Part shown: positions 63,985-64,000 of the stretch, piece after piece
Numbering within the stretch: the first letter of the stretch is position 1
Layout of the letters: each line of letters begins with the position of its first letter
DNA from: Streptomyces sp. B1I3
GTDB lineage: Bacteria > Actinomycetota > Actinomycetes > Streptomycetales > Streptomycetaceae
Assembly: GCF_030816615.1 (NCBI RefSeq)
Contig: NZ_JAUSYD010000001.1
Location: 62,001 to 126,000 of the forward strand
Length of the DNA: 64,000 nucleotides
Reading direction: 5' to 3'
Made by a program: the position numbers and the translations under genes
The notes under the pieces: model-generated
Seen by the model: the letters and a program-made list of their open reading frames with translations, nothing else
What the model was told of the DNA's origin: nothing
Database searches by the model: none

Positions 63985-64000
63985 AGAGCCCTCCAGGCAT

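Noticed and set aside
56000..64000. A LysW-like carrier protein gene within the operon
   Set aside because: No short frame ending in the expected acidic Glu-Asp-Trp-Gly-Glu type tail was found; it must lie outside the window if present.

Overview
The window is high-GC actinobacterial DNA, most likely from a Streptomyces chromosome arm. The signs are strong third-position GC, frequent GTG starts, an Eis-type acetyltransferase, a CmlR-type exporter, an SpoIIE-phosphatase/STAS pair, secreted and lipoprotein genes, and very many transposase and gene fragments. No rRNA, tRNA or CRISPR array was seen.

1-12.1 kb is an organosulfur locus: a flavoprotein (partial) and 2[4Fe-4S] ferredoxin pair, a TauD-type dioxygenase, an Rrf2 regulator, a LysR regulator, then a 26-codon leader peptide of the RRHVDL...CR type and five genes (sfnG, msuC-like, ssuE/msuE, sfnB, ssuD/msuD). 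Together these five can be read as a route from dimethylsulfone through methanesulfinate and methanesulfonate to sulfite. A decayed Tn3 transposase carrying a 181-bp MITE-like insertion sits inside this locus.

12.1-28.7 kb is accessory: secreted proteins, eis, a divergent NmrA/TetR pair with a clear operator, a TmrB-like ATPase, an XRE regulator, an MFS pump, and a dense run of broken oxidoreductase genes (ADH frameshift, SDR with internal deletion, xanthine-dehydrogenase fragment, PPOX double frameshift, aldo/keto reductase stub). It ends with a divergent quinone-reductase/AraC pair and McrC and IS5 remnants.

28.7-37.6 kb holds two secreted PE_PGRS-like glycine-rich proteins (a third, inverted, lies at 53.9-54.8 kb), RidA, an alpha/beta hydrolase with a MerR-type 19-bp-spacer promoter, a MarR/MFS pair and a decayed tyrosine recombinase.

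38.2-44.5 kb is the least familiar part. Two beta-propeller plus ricin-type beta-trefoil chimeras (FG-GAP and NHL), a 239-aa protein with trefoil-like QLW motifs, a 363-aa protein whose composition resembles aerolysin/ETX-MTX2 pore formers, and a small disordered protein lie together, all without signal peptides. I regard this as a candidate undescribed lectin/pore-former system.

45.3-56 kb mixes ordinary genes (DLH-like hydrolase lacking its nucleophile, lipoprotein, CmlR-like exporter, STAS and SpoIIE phosphatase) with fragments of Tn3, IS256, IS481, IS5, LysE, a monooxygenase and methyltransferases.

56.0-64 kb is one tightly overlapping leftward operon of eight genes: DegT/DnrJ-type aminotransferase, LysX, LysY, LysZ and LysK homologues of amino-group-carrier-protein (AmCP) biosynthesis, then cysC, cysD and cysN for sulfate activation. 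This combination suggests the edge of a secondary-metabolite cluster for an unusual amino acid, with sulfation as an activating step. The carrier protein itself is not in the window and probably lies beyond the right edge.
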